Source: Sandarakinorhabdus glacialis (GTDB taxonomy: Bacteria; Pseudomonadota; Alphaproteobacteria; Sphingomonadales; Sphingomonadaceae). Taken from it: a stretch of 64,000 bases of DNA. The stretch covers positions 1 to 64,000 of the forward strand of contig NZ_BMJM01000010.1 in the NCBI RefSeq assembly GCF_014643455.1. The letters run 5' to 3'. The translations under genes were made by a program, and so were the position numbers. How positions within the stretch are numbered: the first letter of the stretch is position 1; every line of letters starts with the position of its first letter. Positions 16,644 through 26,615 of the stretch are shown piece by piece. The notes beneath the pieces were generated by a model. It saw only the letters and a list, made by a program, of their open reading frames with translations, was not told where the DNA came from and did not search any database.

Positions 16644-17234
16644 TTGACCGACACGAACGACCTCGCCGCAAAGCTCGACGCCATCATCGCCCCCGTGGTC
16701 GCTGAACTTGGCTTCGATCTCGTGCGCATCCAGTTGATGGGCAAGGCCGGCGACATGACCCTCCAGATCATGGCCGAAGACCCCAAGACCGGCCAGTTGA
16801 CGCTCGCCGAATGCGCCGCCATCAGCCGCGCGCTCGACCTGCCGCTCGAGGAAGCCGACCCGATCGAATCCGAATATGCGCTGGAAGTCTCCTCGCCCGG
16901 CATCGACCGCCCGCTGACCCGCCGCGCCGATTGGGAGCGCTGGGAAGGCCATGAAGTGCGGATGAAACTCGATCCCGTCGTCGACGGCCGCAATCGCGCG
17001 CACGGCGTGATCGGCGCGCTCAAAGATGATATACTGACGCTCGACGTCAAGACCATCGGGCCGATTGCGATTCCGTTCGCAGCGATCGCCTCGGCCAAGC
17101 TGGTGCTGACGCCGAAGTTGATCGCCGCAACCAGGCGCATCGATTCGGACGACGCCGACGAAGTCATCGAAGAACCCGAAGACGAAAATACCGACGACAA
17201 CGCTGCCAGCAACGACAACACTGCCGAGGATTGA
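16644..17234 (+). CDS. rimP: Ribosome maturation factor RimP
   Basis: RimP assists assembly of the 30S subunit. The 196-residue protein shows the family signatures GFDLVRIQLMG, LTLAECAAISRAL and YALEVSSPGIDRPL, and ends in an acidic tail (about 168-196) typical of alphaproteobacteria. The TTG at 16644 starts just before the conserved helix. An upstream ATG at 16560 in the same frame would add 28 poorly conserved residues. nusA follows after 4 bases, the universal rimP-nusA arrangement. Confidence 0.93.
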   Translation: MTDTNDLAAKLDAIIAPVVAELGFDLVRIQLMGKAGDMTLQIMAEDPKTGQLTLAECAAISRALDLPLEEADPIESEYALEVSSPGIDRPLTRRADWERWEGHEVRMKLDPVVDGRNRAHGVIGALKDDILTLDVKTIGPIAIPFAAIASAKLVLTPKLIAATRRIDSDDADEVIEEPEDENTDDNAASNDNTAED

Positions 17235-17238
17235 CACC

Positions 17239-18798
17239 ATGGCCACTGCCATCACCGCCAACCGCGCCGAACTGATCGCCATCGCCGATGCGGTGGCGCG
17301 TGAAAAGTCGATCGATCGCATGATCGTCATCGAAGCCATGGAGGACGCTATCCAGCGCGCCGCCCGGGCCCGTTATGGCGCCGAAAACGACATCCGCGCC
17401 AAGATCGATCCCAAGGGCGGCGAAACCCGGCTGTGGCGCGTCCTCGAAGTCGTCGAAGAGCCCGAGGATTTCTTCAAGCAGGTCTCGCTCAAGGACGCTC
17501 TCAAAAAGGACAAGACCGCAGCCCTCGGCGATTTCATCGTCGATCCGCTGCCGCCGGTTGAGTTCGGTCGCATCGCCGCCCAGGCCGCCAAGCAGGTCAT
17601 CGTCCAGAAGGTCCGCGATGCCGAGCGCGACCGCCAGTACGAAGAATTCAAGGACCGCGCCGGGGAGATCATCACCGGCCTCGTCAAGCGCGCCGAATTC
17701 GGTCACGTCGTCGTCGATCTCGGCAAGGCCGAGGGCGTCATCCGCCGCGACCAGCAGATCCCCCGCGAAGTCCTCAAGCCCGGCGACCGCGTCCGCGCGC
17801 TGATCAGCAGCGTGCGTCGTGAAGCGCGCGGCCCGCAGATCTTCCTGTCGCGCTCCGCCGGCGACTTCATGAAGAAGCTGTTCGCCCAGGAAGTCCCTGA
17901 AATTTACGACGGCATCATCGAGATCAAGGCCGTCGCCCGCGATCCCGGCAGCCGCGCCAAGATCGGCGTCATCAGCCGCGATTCCAGCATCGATCCAGTC
18001 GGCGCCTGCGTCGGCATGAAGGGCAGCCGCGTCCAGGCGGTTGTCCAAGAGCTCCAGGGCGAAAAGATCGACATCATCCCCTGGTCGCCCGACGTCGCAA
18101 CCTTCGTCGTCAACGCGCTCCAGCCCGCTGAAGTCTCCAAGGTCGTCATGGACGAGGAAGACAATCGCATCGATGTCGTCGTCCCCGATGACCAGTTGTC
18201 GCTCGCCATCGGCCGCCGCGGCCAGAACGTTCGCCTCGCCTCGCAGCTGACCGGTCGCCAGATCGACATCATGACCGAGGCCGACGAATCCGAGCGCCGC
18301 CAGAAGGAATTTACCGAGAAATCGGCAATGTTCGAATCCGAACTCGATGTCGACGAAACCCTCGCCCAGCTGCTGGTTGCCGAAGGCTTCTCCGAGCTTG
18401 AAGAGGTCGCTTACGTCGACCTGTCCGAAATCGCGTCGATCGAAGGCTTCGACGAAGATCTCGGCGGCGAGCTGCAGAAGCGCGCCATCGAGGCACTCGA
18501 ACGCCGCGAAGCCGCTGCCCGCGCCGAACGCTCGGAACTCGGCGTCTCCGACGATCTCGCCGCCATCGAAGGCCTGAACGAAGCGATGCTCGTCGCGCTC
18601 GGCAAGAAGGGCATCAAGACCCTCGACGATCTCGGCGATCTCGCCACCGATGAACTCGTCGCCAAGAACACCGGCATCCTCAAGGATTTCGGCATCTCGG
18701 AAGACGACGGCAACCGCATCATCATGGCGGCGCGCGCGCACTGGTTTGAAGCAGAAGATTCTGCCGCGGAGGTCGCACCCGCGGATGGAACACGATGA
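17239..18798 (+). CDS. nusA: Transcription termination/antitermination factor NusA
   Basis: NusA binds RNA polymerase and controls pausing, termination and antitermination. The 519-residue protein has the N-terminal polymerase-binding domain (about 1-130), an S1 domain (about 135-200), two KH domains with [13 protein letters not shown] and [18 protein letters not shown], and acidic C-terminal helix-hairpin-helix repeats. It overlaps the ylxR-like gene by 14 bases. Confidence 0.97.
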   Translation: MATAITANRAELIAIADAVAREKSIDRMIVIEAMEDAIQRAARARYGAENDIRAKIDPKGGETRLWRVLEVVEEPEDFFKQVSLKDALKKDKTAALGDFIVDPLPPVEFGRIAAQAAKQVIVQKVRDAERDRQYEEFKDRAGEIITGLVKRAEFGHVVVDLGKAEGVIRRDQQIPREVLKPGDRVRALISSVRREARGPQIFLSRSAGDFMKKLFAQEVPEIYDGIIEIKAVARDPGSRAKIGVISRDSSIDPVGACVGMKGSRVQAVVQELQGEKIDIIPWSPDVATFVVNALQPAEVSKVVMDEEDNRIDVVVPDDQLSLAIGRRGQNVRLASQLTGRQIDIMTEADESERRQKEFTEKSAMFESELDVDETLAQLLVAEGFSELEEVAYVDLSEIASIEGFDEDLGGELQKRAIEALERREAAARAERSELGVSDDLAAIEGLNEAMLVALGKKGIKTLDDLGDLATDELVAKNTGILKDFGISEDDGNRIIMAARAHWFEAEDSAAEVAPADGTR

Positions 18799-19570
18799 AC
18801 ATCTGACGTCCGACATTCCAGTCGATGACGCGCCCGCAGTGGACGCTGACGGCATAGCTTTGCCCGAGCGCCGCTGCATCCTGACCGGCGTCCACGGCCC
18901 GCGTAGCGTGCTGATCCGCCTCGCCGTCGGTCCCGACGAGCAGGTCGCCGCCGATTTGTCGACGAAACTGCCCGGTCGCGGTGCCTGGATCGTCGCCGAT
19001 CGTGCCTTGCTCGAAGCCGCAATGGCGTCCGGAAAAGGTGGCGGCAAATTCAAGGGCGCCCTCGCCCGCGCCTTCAAGTCGAACAGCCTCAAGGTCCCCG
19101 ACAACCTCCCCGACCAGATCGCCGCCGGCCTCGAACGCCGCGCGCTCGATCGCCTGGGCTTGGAAAACAAGTCCGGCAACCTCATCTGGGGACATGAGCG
19201 GGTCGGGGAAGCAATCCTGAAAGGCAAGGTCCGGCTGTTGCTCCACGCGGCAGACGCAAAAGCCGACGGCATGGGCAAGCTCGAATCTCGCCGCCGCGGC
19301 GCTTCGCCGGGGACGGTCTCCATCGTGTTGCCGGTGGGACGCGACCGATTGTCGATGGCCCTTGGCCGCGAAAATGTAGTACATGCCGCGATATCCGACG
19401 CCGCCAGCGCAGCCCGGGTCATCGAGGCGCTGGAACGCTGGGCCGCCTTCAACGGCATCAAGGTGGACCGAGCAGACGACGAAGACGAACAGACGGAAGC
19501 GGCCTCTACCGACTCCGAGAGCAACACAACCGGTTCGGCGCTTGCCGAAGCCGGACCGAAAAGGCATTAG
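18785..19570 (+). CDS. YlxR (DUF448) - L7Ae-like fusion RNA-binding protein
   Basis: The 261-residue protein joins two RNA-binding modules that are separate genes in Gram-positives. An N-terminal YlxR/DUF448 domain (about 20-105) has RRCILTGVHGPRSVLIRLAV and LPGRGAWI. A C-terminal L7Ae/YlxQ-like domain (about 115-215) has AGNLIWGHERV-like and LLLHAADAKAD motifs. The acidic tail is probably disordered. The ATG lies inside the end of nusA, and infB follows after 10 bases. YlxR and YlxQ proteins are linked to RNase P and ribosome function in other bacteria; the role here is inferred. Confidence 0.88.
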   Translation: MEHDEHLTSDIPVDDAPAVDADGIALPERRCILTGVHGPRSVLIRLAVGPDEQVAADLSTKLPGRGAWIVADRALLEAAMASGKGGGKFKGALARAFKSNSLKVPDNLPDQIAAGLERRALDRLGLENKSGNLIWGHERVGEAILKGKVRLLLHAADAKADGMGKLESRRRGASPGTVSIVLPVGRDRLSMALGRENVVHAAISDAASAARVIEALERWAAFNGIKVDRADDEDEQTEAASTDSESNTTGSALAEAGPKRH

Positions 19571-19580
19571 GCGCGACCGT

Positions 19581-22352
19581 ATGAGTGATGACAACAAACC
19601 CAAGCTCGGCATGCGTGCCCCCCTCGGCCTCAACAAGGCGGTCGAAGTCGGCAAGGTGAAACAGAGCTTCAGCCATGGCCGCACCAAGCAGGTGGTCGTG
19701 GAAGTGAAGCGTGCACGCGTCCTGCATCGCCCGGGCGATCCCGTGCCCGTCGAAACCCCGCCGCCGGCACCCGTCGTCGAAGCGCCGGCACCGGTGACCG
19801 TTGCCCCGCCAATCGCAGCACCTGTCGCGCCGGCACCTGTCGCCCGCGCGCCGGAACCGGCTCCAGCACCGACGCCGGCACCAGCGCCTGTTGTCGCCGG
19901 CCCCGAGCCCGTCGCCGAAGCATCCGCTCCAGCCGCCGAGCCCGCACGCGCCGCGCCAGCCCCGATCATGTTCCGCCCGGTTGAGCGCGCTCCGGCGCCG
20001 AAGCCTCCCGAACCCAAGGTCGAGGCCCCGGCATCCGTGGCACCCCCGGTCGCCGCACCACCCGCACCGCGTCCGGTCGCCGCTACCCCTGCCGCACGGC
20101 CCCCCGTGCGTCCGGCGGCCCGCGCTCCCGAACCCCGCCGTCCGGCTCCCGTCGACCTGCTGACCCGCCAGGAACGCCAGGCCCTCCTCCTCCGCCAGGC
20201 CGAGGAAGATCGGCTGCGCTCCGCCGAGGAAGCCCGCATCCGCGAGGAAGCCGCCCGCGTCGGTGCTGCCGAAGTCGAGCGCCTGCGCCTCGAGGAAAAG
20301 CGCAACGCCGCCGAAGAACTCGCCACGCGCCCCGATCCGGTCGCCAGCGACACGCCGCAAACGCTTGTCGAACTCGACGAGGAGGAGGAACGCTTGCGCG
20401 TCCGGGCCCTCCCCGGCCGCAAGCCCGAGCTCGCCGCCAAGCCAGCACGCCTTCGGGTCGGCGACGATCGCCGCCAGTCGGGCAAGCTGACCGTCACCAA
20501 GGCGCTTGATTCCGACGACAGCGTCCGCACCCGCTCGCTCGCGGCGCTCCGCCGTTCGCGCGAAAAGGAACGCGGCCGTTTGGGGTCACAGGCCAAGCAG
20601 GTCCGCGACGTCACCGTCCCGGATCGCATCACCGTCTCCGAACTCGCCAACCGCATGGCCGAGCGCACCTCGAACGTCGTCCGCCTGCTCGCCCGCCTGG
20701 GCGTTCCCTCGGCCGCCGTCGATGAAATCGATCAGGACACCGCCGAGCTGGTGTTGACCGAATTCGGCCACAACATCGTCCGCGTTTCCGATTCCGATGT
20801 CGAAATCGGCATGGTCGGCGGCGTCGATGTCGACGATCACCTCGCCGAACGGCCGCCTGTCGTCACCATCATGGGCCATGTCGATCACGGCAAGACCTCG
20901 CTGCTCGATGCCCTGCGCGGCACCAATGTCGTCAAGGGCGAGGCCGGCGGCATCACCCAGCACATCGGCGCCTACCAGATCCTGACCAAGGACAAGCACA
21001 AGATCACCTTCCTCGATACCCCGGGCCACGAAGCCTTTACGGCGATGCGCGCCCGCGGTGCGTCGGTGACCGATATCGTCGTGCTCGTGGTTGCCTGGGA
21101 TGACGGCATCATGCCGCAGACCATCGAGGCCATCCAGCACACCAAGGCTGCCGGCGTGCCGATGATCGTCGCCATCAACAAGATGGACAAGGCCGGTGCC
21201 AACGCCGAAAAAATCCGTCAGGCGCTGCTCCAGTACGACGTCCAGGTCGAATCGATGGGCGGCGAAGTCCAAGATGTCGAAGTCTCGGCAACGGCGAAAA
21301 CCGGCCTCGATCAACTGATCGACAAGATCATGCTCCAGTCGGAAATCCTCGAGCTGAAGGCCAATCCGGATCGTCCGGCCGAAGGCAATGTCATCGAAGC
21401 CCGCCTCGACAAGGGCAAGGGTCCGCTGGCGACCGTCCTCGTCCGCCGCGGGACGTTGAAGACCGGCGACATCTTCGTGATGGGTTCGGAATGGGGCAAG
21501 GTTCGCGCCATGGTCGACGACAAGGGTGCCAGCGTGAAGTCGGCGCTGCCCTCGACGCCGGTCGAAGTCCTCGGCCTCACCGGCGTGCCATCGGCAGGTG
21601 ATCCCGTCACTGTCGTCGAAAGCGAAGCCCGGGCCCGCGAGGTCGCCGAATACCGTGCCGGCGTCATCAACGCCAAGCGCATCGAGCAGGAACCGGCCAA
21701 CCTCGAGACGATGTTCTCGGTGCTGCGCCAGGCGAAGGCCCAAGTCTATCCGCTGGTCATCAAGGCGGATACCCAAGGCTCGGCCGAAGCCATTGCCGGA
21801 GCGGTCAACAAGATCTCGACCGACCTCATCAAGGCCAAGGTCCTGCTCGCTTCGGTCGGCGGCATCACCGAATCCGACGTGACGCTCGCGAAAGCCAGCG
21901 GCGCGCCGATCATCGGCTTCAACGTCCGTGCCAATGCCAAGGCCCGCGAAATCGCTCAGCGCGATGGCGTGGCGCTGAAATACTACGACGTCATCTACGA
22001 CCTGATCGACGACGTGAAGGCAGCGATGGCGGGCCAGCTTGGTCCCGAACTCCTCGAAAACGTCGTTGGCCGCGCCCTGGTCCTCGAAGTCTTCCAGGCC
22101 GGCAAGACCGGCAAGGCCGCGGGTATCCGCGTCACCGAAGGCTTCATCAAAAAGGCGCTGCGGGCACGTGTCATGCGCGACGATGTCATCATCTACAACG
22201 GTGCCATCGCCTCGCTCCGCCGCTTTAAGGAAGACGTCGCCGAGGTCAAATCGGGCTTCGAATGCGGCATCACCATCGAAGGCTCGTCGGACGTCAAGCC
22301 CGGCGATGTCATCGAGACCTTCGAAGTCGAGAGCCGGGAACGCACCCTCTAA
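19581..22352 (+). CDS. infB: Translation initiation factor IF-2
   Basis: IF-2 is the GTPase that places initiator tRNA on the 30S subunit. The 923-residue protein has a long Pro/Ala-rich N-terminus (about 45-200), a charged coiled stretch rich in Arg and Glu (about 200-290), an IF2_N module and the G domain with [14 protein letters not shown] near residue 432, DTPGHEAF and INKMDKA. IF2 domains II-IV complete the protein. The ATG at 19581 begins the conserved [11 protein letters not shown] family A repeat sits at the stop codon. Confidence 0.97.
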   Translation: MSDDNKPKLGMRAPLGLNKAVEVGKVKQSFSHGRTKQVVVEVKRARVLHRPGDPVPVETPPPAPVVEAPAPVTVAPPIAAPVAPAPVARAPEPAPAPTPAPAPVVAGPEPVAEASAPAAEPARAAPAPIMFRPVERAPAPKPPEPKVEAPASVAPPVAAPPAPRPVAATPAARPPVRPAARAPEPRRPAPVDLLTRQERQALLLRQAEEDRLRSAEEARIREEAARVGAAEVERLRLEEKRNAAEELATRPDPVASDTPQTLVELDEEEERLRVRALPGRKPELAAKPARLRVGDDRRQSGKLTVTKALDSDDSVRTRSLAALRRSREKERGRLGSQAKQVRDVTVPDRITVSELANRMAERTSNVVRLLARLGVPSAAVDEIDQDTAELVLTEFGHNIVRVSDSDVEIGMVGGVDVDDHLAERPPVVTIMGHVDHGKTSLLDALRGTNVVKGEAGGITQHIGAYQILTKDKHKITFLDTPGHEAFTAMRARGASVTDIVVLVVAWDDGIMPQTIEAIQHTKAAGVPMIVAINKMDKAGANAEKIRQALLQYDVQVESMGGEVQDVEVSATAKTGLDQLIDKIMLQSEILELKANPDRPAEGNVIEARLDKGKGPLATVLVRRGTLKTGDIFVMGSEWGKVRAMVDDKGASVKSALPSTPVEVLGLTGVPSAGDPVTVVESEARAREVAEYRAGVINAKRIEQEPANLETMFSVLRQAKAQVYPLVIKADTQGSAEAIAGAVNKISTDLIKAKVLLASVGGITESDVTLAKASGAPIIGFNVRANAKAREIAQRDGVALKYYDVIYDLIDDVKAAMAGQLGPELLENVVGRALVLEVFQAGKTGKAAGIRVTEGFIKKALRARVMRDDVIIYNGAIASLRRFKEDVAEVKSGFECGITIEGSSDVKPGDVIETFEVESRERTL

Positions 22353-22410
22353 CCCTCTCCCGCTTGCGGGAGAGGCGAGACGCGCGCCAGCGCGCCGGGT
22401 GAGGGTGTTC
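22353..22410. repeat. Intergenic palindromic element, family A (variant)
   Basis: The element starts directly after the infB stop codon with a CCTCTCCCG/CGGGAGAGG stem, continues through GAGACGCGCG and ends in GGGTGAGGGTG. It is the only family A copy inside the translation-gene block and may shorten the infB transcript. The remaining bases to 22510 show nothing clear. Confidence 0.75.
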
Positions 22411-22510
22411 CCACCCGCACCAGAAAAGCGGCGGTCGGAGCAGCACGCCCCGGCCGCCGCAAATTCTTCGGATCTGTTGCTGCCACCGTGCCCCGCGTTA
22501 AGTTACGGCG

Positions 22511-23191
22511 ATGGAACAAATCGTCCTGACCCTTCATGCCGCCCCCAGCGACGGCATGAACCCGATAACCGGCAACATCACCTCGAGATCGGCGATGAGA
22601 CCGTCCAGGCGCTGCTCACCGCCTCGCTCACCCCCACGCCGCTCGAATCGCTGCTGCCGATCTTCCACGCCATCATCGATGAATTGACCGCGCGTGGCAT
22701 CGCCCGCGAAGCTGCCGCCGCCCCAGCCTCGCCGCGACCTGCTGACCGCCCGCTTCGCCGCCGCGCGCAGCCGTTTCGCCGCCGCCGGGCTGACCACACA
22801 CGCCCCCGATGTCGCCGCGCTCAATGCTCATGACCGCGACGCCTATGGCCGCAGCTACTTCCGGATGGCCGTCGCCTGCCCGTTTCTCGACGACGAAAAC
22901 TGCACCATTCACCCCGATCGCCCGCTCGCCTGCCGCGAATACCTCGTCACCTCGCCCGCCATTTTCTGCTCGGACCCTGCCGAAAACACCATCCGCGACG
23001 TCCCGCTTGCCGGCCACGCCTCGGCCGCCCTCACCCGCCGCGGCAAGCAGCTCGAAGGCCATGGCACCGTCCTCCTCATCAACGCCCTCGCCTGGGCCGC
23101 CGAGCACCCCGCCCCGACACCCGAATACCCCGGCATCGAACTGGCGCTGAGCACGATCGCCCAACTTCCGGGTGCCCCCGATGCAGCATGA
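22511..23191 (+). pseudogene. Decayed YkgJ-family (Fe/Zn-chelating) paralogue
   Basis: The sequence is a broken copy of the gene that follows. An ATG at 22511 opens a frame (MEQIVLTLHAAPSDG) that shifts near 22580, apparently through one lost base. The next frame reads LEIGDETVQALLTAS and SLLPIFHAIIDELTARGIA, matching the intact paralogue. A further shift near 22715-22735 leads into the C-terminal half (ARFAAARSRFAAAG, then ACPFLDDEN and RPLACREYLVTSPA). Between these, the segment that should hold the CxxxCxxCC metal cluster is missing (about 35 codons). A shorter product from an ATG at 22694 is possible but would lack the cluster. Confidence 0.75.
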
Positions 23192-23957
23192 ACCCGTCAT
23201 CCTGTCGGCGACACTGGTCCCGGGCCCCGCCGCCACCGGCAACGTCACCATCCGCATCGGCGACGATCTCATCCCGATCACCGTCACTGTGCCCACCGAC
23301 AACACCGATCTCGAACCACTATTGCCGATCTTTCAGGGCTTTCTCGGGGCCATGAGCGCGCGCGCCGTCGCCATCCTCGAAGCCGAAGGCAAGTCCATCT
23401 CGTGCCGCGCCGGCTGCGGCGCCTGCTGTCGCCAGGCCGTCCCGGTTGCCCCATCCGAAGCTCGGGCCGTCGCCCGCCACGTCGCCGCGATGCCCGAGCC
23501 CGACCGCAATGCAGTCGAAACCCGCTTCGCCGCTGCCCGCCGGGCACTGGACGATGCCGGCGTCGATCACGGCCCCGCCGCCTTTACCGAGGCGACGATG
23601 GAGGATCGGCTGGCGTTCGGCATGGCCTATCTCCTTGCCCGCGTGCCCTGCCCGTTTCTCATCGATGAAAACCGCTCGATCCACCCGGTTCGTCCGCTCG
23701 CCTGCCGCGAATATCTGGTCACTTCGCCCGCCGAAAACTGCGAATGGCCGACCCGCGACAACGTCAGCCCGGTTCGTCTCGGCGGTAGCCTCGGCCAGGC
23801 ACTGATTGCCAGCGAGGCCGTCATGGAGGGCAGTCGCCGCGTACTGCTCGCCGACGCCCTCGACTGGGCGGCCAAGAACCCCGCGCCGCCGCCCATGCAC
23901 AACGGCCCCTCGCTTGTGAAAGCCGTGTTCGACGTGCTCGCCAAGCTGTCGACCTGA
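23181..23957 (+). CDS. YkgJ-family CxxxCxxCC zinc/iron-chelating protein
   Basis: The 258-residue protein has the YkgJ metal-cluster motif CRAGCGACC (Cys75, 79, 82 and 83) and the second conserved block CPFLIDENRSIHPVRPLACREYL. The N-terminal 45 residues are a beta-rich extension shared with the decayed neighbour. YkgJ-type domains are predicted to bind iron or zinc; no reaction is established for this group. The ATG overlaps the last 11 bases of the pseudogene. It lies between infB and rbfA, which are often adjacent. Confidence 0.82.
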   Translation: MQHEPVILSATLVPGPAATGNVTIRIGDDLIPITVTVPTDNTDLEPLLPIFQGFLGAMSARAVAILEAEGKSISCRAGCGACCRQAVPVAPSEARAVARHVAAMPEPDRNAVETRFAAARRALDDAGVDHGPAAFTEATMEDRLAFGMAYLLARVPCPFLIDENRSIHPVRPLACREYLVTSPAENCEWPTRDNVSPVRLGGSLGQALIASEAVMEGSRRVLLADALDWAAKNPAPPPMHNGPSLVKAVFDVLAKLST

Positions 23958-23997
23958 GTCTTTGCCAGTCATGGCCCAAGACTGCTAAAGCCGCGCC

Positions 23998-24453
23998 ATG
24001 AAAGCCACTCCAGACGAAAAAGGCCGCTCGATCCGCCTCCAGCGCATCGGCGAGCAGGTCCGCCACGCCATCGCCGAAGTCCTCGGCCGCGGCGAACTCC
24101 GCGACGAACTCCTCCAGCGCACGATCGTGTCGGTCAGCGAGGTCCGCGTCACCGCCGATCTCCGCCACGCCACGGTGTTCATCAAGGCGCTCGGCGGCGG
24201 CGACGACCAAGCCGTCGTCAAGGCCCTCGCCGGCCACGCCCGCTATCTTCGGGGCGAAGTGGCGCGGCAACTCGCGACCAAATACACCCCCGACCTGCGC
24301 TTTCGCGCCGACGAAAGCTTCGACGCCGGCGCCCGCATCGACGCCATCCTGCGCCGGCCGACGATCGCCCGTGATCTCGAGCCCAACGCAAAACCGCGCC
24401 GGTTGTCGGACATCCGCGACGAGGAAGCCGCCGCGCGCGGCGATGATGACTGA
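23998..24453 (+). CDS. rbfA: Ribosome-binding factor A
   Basis: RbfA is a cold-shock factor for late 30S maturation. The 151-residue protein has the family pattern SIRLQRIGEQVRHAIAEVL, VSVSEVRVTADLRHATVF and LRFRADESFDAGARID, with a basic C-terminal tail. It belongs to the infB-rbfA-truB-rpsO-pnp block. Its end overlaps the GNAT gene. Confidence 0.95.
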   Translation: MKATPDEKGRSIRLQRIGEQVRHAIAEVLGRGELRDELLQRTIVSVSEVRVTADLRHATVFIKALGGGDDQAVVKALAGHARYLRGEVARQLATKYTPDLRFRADESFDAGARIDAILRRPTIARDLEPNAKPRRLSDIRDEEAAARGDDD

Positions 24454-24985
24454 GCTCTACATCCCGCTTGCCGACGGCGACCTGCGTCTCGAACCCCTCG
24501 CCGAACCCCACCGCGAGGCCTTGCGAACCGCTGCCGCCGCCGACACCGAAATCTGGGAAATGTACCCGTATTCGCTCGTCGGTGCGCATTTCGACCGCGA
24601 GTTCGTGATCATGCTGCAAGGTGCGCGGCAGGTCTATGCGATCTTCGACGGCGCAACGCTCGTGGGCTGCACCAGCTGGTACAGCCATGACGCGCACAAT
24701 CGCAGCGTCGCCATCGGCGGCACCTTCCTCCACCCGTCGGTGCGCGGCAGTGGCTTCAACCTCGCGCTCAAGCGCCTGATGATCGCCCACGCCCGCGCCT
24801 GCGGCATCGTCCGCATCGTCTTCGACATCGATGTCCGCAACACGCGTTCCCAGGCGGCCGTCCGCAAGCTCGGCGCCAGGCTCGACGGCATCCTGCGCCA
24901 AAACAAGATCACCTGGACCGGACACGTCCGCGACACCGCCGTCTTCTCCCTCCTCCCCGGTGAAGAATCGGACCTGCTCAAATGA
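24443..24985 (+). CDS. GNAT-family N-acetyltransferase
   Basis: The 180-residue protein resembles the RimJ/RimL-like branch of GNAT acetyltransferases. It has LRLEPLAEPHREAL at the N-terminus, an acetyl-CoA-binding region around FLHPSVRGSGFNLALK, and the late strand DIDVRNTRSQAAVRKLGA. The substrate is unknown. Tandem ATGs at 24443 and 24446 lie inside the rbfA end. The gene ends in a 4-base overlap (ATGA) with the next one, so rbfA, this gene and the DUF6491-like gene are translationally coupled. Confidence 0.85.
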   Translation: MMTELYIPLADGDLRLEPLAEPHREALRTAAAADTEIWEMYPYSLVGAHFDREFVIMLQGARQVYAIFDGATLVGCTSWYSHDAHNRSVAIGGTFLHPSVRGSGFNLALKRLMIAHARACGIVRIVFDIDVRNTRSQAAVRKLGARLDGILRQNKITWTGHVRDTAVFSLLPGEESDLLK

Positions 24986-25284
24986 TCGCTCTGCTGATCC
25001 TTGCCGCCGCCGCAAACGTCACCATCCCGCGCGTCGACCAGGGCAATATCCTGTCGTGGCAAGTCGCCGGCACCCGCACCATCTATCTCGAGGACCGCGC
25101 CCATAACTGGTACCGCGCCGACACCCGTGGACCATGCGTCATCCTCAACCTGGGCAAACAACTCGGCTTCCGCACCGGCCCCGGCGGCCGCCTCGATGCC
25201 AGCTCCCAGCTCATCACGCGCGCCGGCCGCTGCCCGATCAAGACCCTCACCGCCGTCCCCGGCCCGCCGCCAAAGCCGAAGTGA
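24982..25284 (+). CDS. DUF6491-like small secreted protein
   Basis: This 100-residue protein has a very short hydrophobic N-terminus (ALLILAAAANV) that may be a signal peptide. It has two cysteines, in RGPCVILNLG and AGRCPIKTL, and the pattern YLEDRAHNWYRA typical of DUF6491. It overlaps the GNAT gene by 4 bases. The function is unknown and the family call is moderate. Confidence 0.6.
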   Translation: MIALLILAAAANVTIPRVDQGNILSWQVAGTRTIYLEDRAHNWYRADTRGPCVILNLGKQLGFRTGPGGRLDASSQLITRAGRCPIKTLTAVPGPPPKPK

Positions 25285-25318
25285 CTTTCCCAGCATTTTG
25301 ATGCTAACAGAGCCCATA

Positions 25319-25612
25319 ATGCGCCGCGCCGAAGCCACCTCCATCCTCGCCGATAACGCCGACCGGCTCCGCGCCGCCGGCATCGCATCGCTATACCTGT
25401 TCGGATCCACCGCCCGTGACCAGGCCAATGCCGACAGCGACGTGGACCTGTTCTTCGACCCCGCCGATCCCCGCCTCAGCCTGTTCGGCGTCATGGAAAT
25501 TCGCGACACGCTCGAGGCACTGCTCGACCACAAGGCCGATGTCATGACTCGCGGCTCGCTCCACTCTTATCTTCGCCCTCGCATCGAAGCCGAAGCACAG
25601 CGCATCTTCTGA
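25319..25612 (+). CDS. Orphan MNT-type nucleotidyltransferase
   Basis: This 97-residue minimal nucleotidyltransferase has the catalytic pattern FGSTARDQANADSDVDLFF, with Gly-Ser and the two metal-binding aspartates. Such domains act as antitoxins of HEPN toxins (MntA type, which AMPylates the toxin). No HEPN gene is next to it; truB follows after 85 bases. An alternative in-frame ATG lies at 25301. It could be a solitary antitoxin, a remnant of a two-gene system or an unrelated transferase. Confidence 0.78.
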   Translation: MRRAEATSILADNADRLRAAGIASLYLFGSTARDQANADSDVDLFFDPADPRLSLFGVMEIRDTLEALLDHKADVMTRGSLHSYLRPRIEAEAQRIF

Positions 25613-25697
25613 TGCTCGGTCTAATGTTCGAAGGCCCAGCGACAGCCGCTGTTCGATATCCGGCTATAACCTTCACATCCGCAGAGACACCCGAAGA

Positions 25698-26600
25698 TTG
25701 ACCACCTCACCTCCCACCCTCAACGGCTGGCTCATCCTCGACAAACCTCTCGGCCTCTCCAGCGCCCAGGGCGTCGCCGCCACCAAGCGCATTCTCCGCG
25801 GCATCGGCATCCGCCCCGATCGCATCGGCCATGGCGGCACCCTCGATCCGCTCGCCACCGGCGTCCTGCCGATCGCCATCGGCGAAGCCACCAAGCTCGC
25901 CGGCCGCATGCTCGATGCGACCAAGGCCTATGACTTCACCGTCCAATGGGGCGCCGCCACCGCCACCGAAGACGCCGAGGGCGAAGTCACCGCCACCTCC
26001 GACCGCCGGCCGGCACTCACAGAAATCGAACAGATCCTCCCCCAGTTCACCGGCCTCATCGCCCAGGTCCCGCCCCAATATTCCGCCCTGAAGGTCGACG
26101 GCAAGCGCGCCTACGCCCTCGCCCGCGCCGGCGAGCATGTCGAACTCGCCGTCCGCCACATCACCATCCACAGCCTGGCACTCGTCGCCACCACTCGCGA
26201 CACCGCCACCCTCAGCGCCAGCGTCAGCAAGGGCACCTATATCCGCAGCCTCGCCCGCGACATCGCCCTCACCCTCGGCACCGTCGGCCATGTCACCATG
26301 CTCCGCCGCACCAAAGCCGGCCCATTCACCCTCGATCAGGCAATATCGCTGGACAAATTCGCCTCTCTCGTGCAAGAGCCCGGCGTAGAACAGGTTCTCC
26401 TGCCACTGATGGCGGGGCTGGACGACATCCCGGCTCTCTCCATCGATCCCGAACAGGCGGCGGCACTCCGACAGGGGCGCAGGCTTTTCGGGCACCCCGC
26501 CTCACCCGGCACCTATCTCGCCTGCCTCGGTGCTGTTCCTGTGGCGCTTGTCGAGATCGACCCAGAAGCGGTCCGGGTTCTTCGCGGATTCAATCTTTGA
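25698..26600 (+). CDS. truB: tRNA pseudouridine55 synthase
   Basis: TruB makes pseudouridine 55 in the T-loop of tRNAs. The 300-residue protein has NGWLILDKPLGLSSAQ, the catalytic Asp in GHGGTLDPLATGVLPI, PPQYSALKVDGKRAY and SKGTYIRSLARDI. The start is the TTG at 25698, as no ATG or GTG occurs in a plausible position. rpsO follows after 15 bases. Confidence 0.95.
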   Translation: MTTSPPTLNGWLILDKPLGLSSAQGVAATKRILRGIGIRPDRIGHGGTLDPLATGVLPIAIGEATKLAGRMLDATKAYDFTVQWGAATATEDAEGEVTATSDRRPALTEIEQILPQFTGLIAQVPPQYSALKVDGKRAYALARAGEHVELAVRHITIHSLALVATTRDTATLSASVSKGTYIRSLARDIALTLGTVGHVTMLRRTKAGPFTLDQAISLDKFASLVQEPGVEQVLLPLMAGLDDIPALSIDPEQAAALRQGRRLFGHPASPGTYLACLGAVPVALVEIDPEAVRVLRGFNL

Positions 26601-26615
26601 TTCAAGGAGTATCCG

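Noticed and set aside
17164-19527. Very long open frame on the minus strand opposite nusA and the ylxR-like gene
   Set aside because: It runs antisense to two certain genes, has the low-complexity composition that high-GC DNA gives in shadow frames, and matches no family.
20083-20448. Short frames inside the Pro/Ala-rich part of infB
   Set aside because: They are shadow frames of low-complexity coding sequence.
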